DNA of 5,654 bases, taken from NCBI GenBank assembly GCA_035528275.1, contig DATKYV010000385.1, positions 1 to 5,654 on the forward strand, read 5' to 3'. Positions within the stretch are counted from its first letter, which is position 1, and each line of letters starts with the position of its first letter. The translations under genes and the position numbers were made by a program. This DNA comes from DATKYV01 sp035528275 (lineage in GTDB: Bacteria; Acidobacteriota; Terriglobia; UBA7540). Positions 3,409 to 5,654 of the stretch are shown piece by piece. Under the pieces are notes generated by a model. It ran no database searches, had not been told where the DNA came from, and worked only from the letters and a program-made list of their open reading frames with translations.

Positions 3409-3414
3409 AGGAGG
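3409..3414 (+). promoter_or_regulatory. Near-perfect ribosome binding site for the 72-aa gene
   Basis: AGGAGG stands 8 nt before ATG 3423. It is the strongest Shine-Dalgarno on the circle and fixes the start of the acidic gene. It probably also drives the coupled zinc-type gene behind it. Confidence 0.8.
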
Positions 3415-3422
3415 GTGAAGCG

Positions 3423-3641
3423 ATGATTTATGAAACTGACGAAGACGCGAGCGTGTGTTTCACGGCAGCGGAACTGCTAACCGCGATCGGGGATTTCGAC
3501 GGCGCCGTGGTGGTGACGATGGACGGGACGCCGGCTTACCCGTTCCGCATCTGCAGTGCCGAAACGGTGGCGTCATATTTGGCGCAGGCTGTTGACTTTG
3601 AGCTGACGCTTCGCACGGCCGAAGAAGAAGATGAAGACTGA
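3423..3641 (+). CDS. Acidic 72-aa protein, unknown function
   Basis: The start at ATG 3423 is set by AGGAGG at 8-nt spacing. The protein is short and very acidic. Residues 1-60 alternate hydrophobic strands and short helices (FTAAELLTAIGDFDGAVVVT at about 13-32, then YPFRICSAETVASYL), which suggests a small alpha/beta fold. It ends in EEEDED. Its stop overlaps the start of the next gene, so the two are made together. The size and charge are in the range of small inhibitor or DNA-mimic proteins of mobile elements, but nothing specific supports such a role. I do not recognise the family. Confidence 0.75.
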   Translation: MIYETDEDASVCFTAAELLTAIGDFDGAVVVTMDGTPAYPFRICSAETVASYLAQAVDFELTLRTAEEEDED

Positions 3642-3999
3642 GTTTCCATTTGTCGGGCTGGTGGTGGCTGATGGCTTGTCGAGGGGCTCCTGTTACCATC
3701 GGGCCGGCTGTAGCTGCATTCATCAAATGCGGCATCCAGTGGAAGTGACGGCGGAGAGCGCTTCCTTGGTGTTCAGGCGCCGGGAGTGCAGGCGGTGCGG
3801 GGCTCCCAAACTCAGAGTGTTGTTGCGCTGCAAGAACTGTGCCGAGAATCATGGCTGGTACTTGTCCGTTTTTGTGCGCCGCTACCCGGCGGTTTCGGGA
3901 CCGAACCCGTTGAACTCCTCACCGATCCGGTGTCCGGAATGTCGGCGGTGGGCTGTTTACCCTACGACTCAAGTGTGCCTTGATGATGCCCCCGTCTAG
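3631..3999 (+). CDS. Cys-rich 122-aa protein with zinc-ribbon-like CxxC pairs
   Basis: ATG 3631 lies inside the last codons of the acidic gene (11-nt overlap), so translation is probably coupled by re-initiation; GAAGAAG just upstream can serve as a weak ribosome site. There are ten cysteines. C21, C27 and C29 lie in an N-terminal C-x5-CxC cluster with His23, and CxxC pairs sit at 53/56 (CRRC), 67/70 (CKNC) and 101/104 (CPEC), with C116 near the end. Pairs of CxxC knuckles are typical of zinc ribbons, so two zinc sites are plausible, and the basic stretch FRRRECRRC suggests nucleic-acid contact. The segment 76-88 is aromatic and strand-like. I cannot name the family. Cys-rich small proteins next to HUH Reps are known from phages and plasmids, mostly without assigned roles. 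Confidence 0.75.
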   Translation: MKTEFPFVGLVVADGLSRGSCYHRAGCSCIHQMRHPVEVTAESASLVFRRRECRRCGAPKLRVLLRCKNCAENHGWYLSVFVRRYPAVSGPNPLNSSPIRCPECRRWAVYPTTQVCLDDAPV

Positions 4000-4112
4000 T
4001 CGAAGTTTAATTGTGGGGCCGTTTCGTGGGTCAGGCCGTCTTTCCTTGCGGTGATGCAAGCGGCAAACGGGTGTACAATGCGGACAGCGCGGGCCGCGCG
4101 CATCATACGCAT
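4000..4112 (+). other. Intergenic stretch before the 436-aa gene, possible -10 element
   Basis: There is no gene I can support here, although the downstream frame stays open back to TTG 4011. TACAAT (4074-4079) fits a -10 box 33 bp before ATG 4113, but no -35 at 16-18 bp spacing is visible. CTTGC-GGTGAT-GCAAG (4045-4060) forms a short hairpin. GGCCGT is directly repeated (4017 and 4034). Confidence 0.3.
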
Positions 4113-5423
4113 ATGAATATGCCTGCAAAACGCTCCCCTCCGAAACAACCGGTCGCAGTCGCTGCGCCTCCCCGCCGCCGAGCTGGTACTCGCTCTGCGG
4201 CGGCCGCCCCCCAAGCCGATCCCGAAAAGCAGAGCTTCTTCGAGCTGGTGGACGGTGTTTCTGAGGATGACTGGGAGACTCACAAGATTTACATTTACCG
4301 CCGCTGGCCCCGTGTTCAGAGCGAAACTCCTCATTATCTGGAGAAGGTCCAGCATTCGATCGACGAGGAATGGTTGCTCAACGCCTGGGGGTCGGGCCGT
4401 TATCGCTTGCGGCTCAACTCCAAGAACAAGGCCCTGGCGAGTGTCGTCTGCGAGGTTCACGACTTGAAGCGACCGCCCCGGCTGGAACCCGCCGAGCTGG
4501 TGGAGTGTACGGAGAACGAAAGATACTACACGCTCTGGCCGGCGAAGAAAACACCTGGCCGCGAGGACGAAGGAAGCGCCGATGGAGCGTCCGGCGCCGC
4601 TGTTCGTGAAATGGGCCGGCTGGCCCGCCAGGCGCAAGCGCGCCCACTGCTCGATCAGAGTGTAGCCGATCTGTTCCTGAAGTCCGCTGCCGCGCGGGAG
4701 GACCTGGTAACGCGGATGGCGACCCCAGGTGCACAAGCGGATCCGCTTGACCTGGTGGATAGAATTCTGGGCTTTGTGGAGAGGCGTCTGGTGGTACCGC
4801 CTCCGGCGCCGCCCGTCGCGCCACTCTCCCAACTTGGCGAGTTGAAAGACGCCCTGCTCGCCTTGAAGGAGCTGCAAGGAATACTTCCCCCGGCCACCGA
4901 ATTCGCCTCGGAGCACACCTGGTTCGATGTGCTCAATACAAGTGCTGTATCGGGTGCTGCTCAGTCCTTGTTCGCTTCGCCGGGCATGGCCCTGTTGTTA
5001 AATAAGCTGGTGACGCATTTCGTTTCCCCCCAGGCCCCGCTTGGAGGTATTGATCGAACTCCGGCTGAGGGAACGGGAGCTGCTCCGGGTGCCGCCATCC
5101 CGCCCCCCGCCGCGCCGATGACTCTCGACCTGGCATTGAATCGTGTTGTGCCGCTGTTGATTGCGGCGATGAATCGCGGCTACCAAGTGGATGGCATAGT
5201 GGCGGCGCTGGAGCTGACTGAGCCGGCAGTGTACGAGTTTCTGAAGATCCACGGAGCCGAGGGAATTATCGGGCAGTTGAAGAAAGGCCCGAATTGGGCA
5301 CAAGTCGCTGCCTTCGAGGCCCCCATCCGCGCACTGCTGGAGGCTATCGAGCAGGGTTCGGAGGAAGAAGACGAGACGCCGGAGAACGGCGAGCAGGCCG
5401 CGAATCCAGATGCCGCGGCATAG
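4113..5423 (+). CDS. 436-aa protein of unknown function, largest gene of the element
   Basis: I chose ATG 4113; ATG 4119 is as likely, and the frame extends to TTG 4011 with unconvincing residues. None of these has a clear ribosome site. Residues 1-40 are a basic, Ala/Pro-rich disordered arm. Residues 41-118 form a compact domain with conserved-looking aromatic and glycine positions (WETHKIYIYRRWPRV at 54-68, GSGRYRLRLN at 93-102), probably beta-rich. Residues 165-260 are helical, followed by Pro/Ala linkers (228-238 and 322-335). A C-terminal helical domain spans 336-415, and the last 20 residues are acidic (EEEDETPENGE). No transmembrane helix, Walker motif, protease or capsid signature is visible. 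The modular form with flexible linkers suggests a structural or scaffold-like protein. It precedes the membrane-protein gene by 9 nt in one operon, so the two may act together at the membrane. Confidence 0.8.
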   Translation: MNMPAKRSPPKQPVAVAAPPRRRAGTRSAAAAPQADPEKQSFFELVDGVSEDDWETHKIYIYRRWPRVQSETPHYLEKVQHSIDEEWLLNAWGSGRYRLRLNSKNKALASVVCEVHDLKRPPRLEPAELVECTENERYYTLWPAKKTPGREDEGSADGASGAAVREMGRLARQAQARPLLDQSVADLFLKSAAAREDLVTRMATPGAQADPLDLVDRILGFVERRLVVPPPAPPVAPLSQLGELKDALLALKELQGILPPATEFASEHTWFDVLNTSAVSGAAQSLFASPGMALLLNKLVTHFVSPQAPLGGIDRTPAEGTGAAPGAAIPPPAAPMTLDLALNRVVPLLIAAMNRGYQVDGIVAALELTEPAVYEFLKIHGAEGIIGQLKKGPNWAQVAAFEAPIRALLEAIEQGSEEEDETPENGEQAANPDAAA

Positions 5424-5432
5424 GACAAACCG

Positions 5433-5654
5433 ATGAGCCCCCCGCCCATTGCGCCTGAGCCTGGAGCCGCGCCGATGGAGGCGCGCCTGATGCATGTCTA
5501 CATTTCCATCGTGGCCCCGGTCCCGCCGCCTTCCTTGGTGGACCGCCTGACGCAACATATCCGGACTCATCGTGCAGCCTGGTCTTCGGCGCTTCTGGCC
5601 GTGGCTGGCGGATTGTCCGCCCTGGCTGGCGCGCTGGCGCTGGTGGACTATCGC
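5433..5654 (+). CDS. Single-pass membrane protein, N-terminal part (residues 1-74; continues at position 1)
   Basis: ATG 5433 follows the stop of the 436-aa gene by 9 nt, with AGGA (5422-5425) 7 nt upstream, overlapping that stop. The first 30 residues are Pro-rich (SPPPIAPEPGAAP) with a short hydrophobic strand, and the membrane helix begins at about residue 50. There is no cleavable signal peptide, because the helix is too far from the N-terminus. The gene runs over the end of the linear sequence; the window end cuts it after codon 74. In-frame ATG 5475 and ATG 5490 lack ribosome sites. The full product is 188 aa (81 nt here before the repeated end, plus 486 nt from position 1). Confidence 0.8.
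   Translation, partial: MSPPPIAPEPGAAPMEARLMHVYISIVAPVPPPSLVDRLTQHIRTHRAAWSSALLAVAGGLSALAGALALVDYR
5514..5654. repeat. Right copy of 141-bp terminal direct repeat (circular overlap)
   Basis: This is identical to 1-141. Removing it gives a circle of 5513 bp in which the membrane-protein gene is intact. Confidence 0.95.

Noticed and set aside
3996..4916. Open frame of 306 codons on the minus strand opposite the 436-aa gene
   Set aside because: GC-rich coding DNA often leaves the antisense frame open. Its translation lacks domain character, and the + frame has coherent domains, an operon context and an acidic tail in line with other genes here.
4655..5136. Minus-strand frames behind the 436-aa gene (4655-4936 and 4933-5136)
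   Set aside because: No ribosome sites, composition typical of antisense shadows, and full overlap with a better supported gene.
443..5423. A filamentous phage (inovirus) or microvirus identity
   Set aside because: The circle size and the HUH Rep would fit, but no Walker-A-containing pI/Zot protein, no typical small coat protein with signal peptide, and no microvirus major capsid protein is visible.

Overview
The window is one circular molecule opened at an arbitrary point. Bases 1-141 recur exactly as 5514-5654, so the unique circle is 5513 bp, and the gene cut by the ends reads through the joint without a frameshift. The DNA is GC-rich. Genes use Shine-Dalgarno sites and several TTG starts, which fits a GC-rich bacterial host; I cannot place it more precisely. 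Every supported gene but one lies on the + strand. The only gene I can assign to a known family is a rolling-circle replication initiator (HUH endonuclease of the pC194/pUB110 or Rep_1 type). I see no capsid, Zot/pI-type ATPase, integrase, relaxase or partition gene. The simplest reading is a small cryptic rolling-circle plasmid, or an undescribed phage-like or satellite replicon.

Layout along the circle: (i) 4113-5423 encodes a 436-aa protein of unknown function. It is followed after 9 nt by a 188-aa single-pass membrane protein (5433 across the joint to 486), which overlaps a basic 117-aa protein (443-796). (ii) After a gap holding a perfect 20-bp palindrome comes an acidic protein, 889-1293, with a strong internal start site at 1060. 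It meets the only minus-strand gene (1294-1497, 67 aa, basic) stop to stop. (iii) 1498-1991 is a non-coding control region. It has overlapping divergent promoters, one solitary CRISPR repeat of type I-C form with its own promoter and terminator, a long inverted repeat, a 24-bp repeat, and a hairpin plus CTTGATA motif that looks like the double-strand origin. (iv) The rep gene (1992-2999) starts inside that origin and is followed by a highly structured stretch (3011-3104) that could be the single-strand origin. (v) Then come a 66-aa gene, a terminator-like hairpin, and a translationally coupled pair encoding a 72-aa acidic protein and a 122-aa cysteine-rich, zinc-binding-type protein.

The most interesting element is the solitary repeat at 1556-1587. 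It is 32 nt, the normal type I-C length, with a 7-bp stem and a GGATTGAAAC tail. It sits a few bases downstream of a consensus promoter and is followed by a short non-repeated tail and an 11-bp terminator hairpin. This is the architecture of a dedicated crRNA-like small RNA on a mobile element. An RNA anti-CRISPR, a one-spacer mini-array aimed at rival elements, or a CreA-like regulatory RNA are all possible. Other points of note are the fusion of origin and rep start, acidic C-terminal tails shared by unrelated genes, and similar Lys/Ser/Pro-rich N-termini on two oppositely oriented genes.
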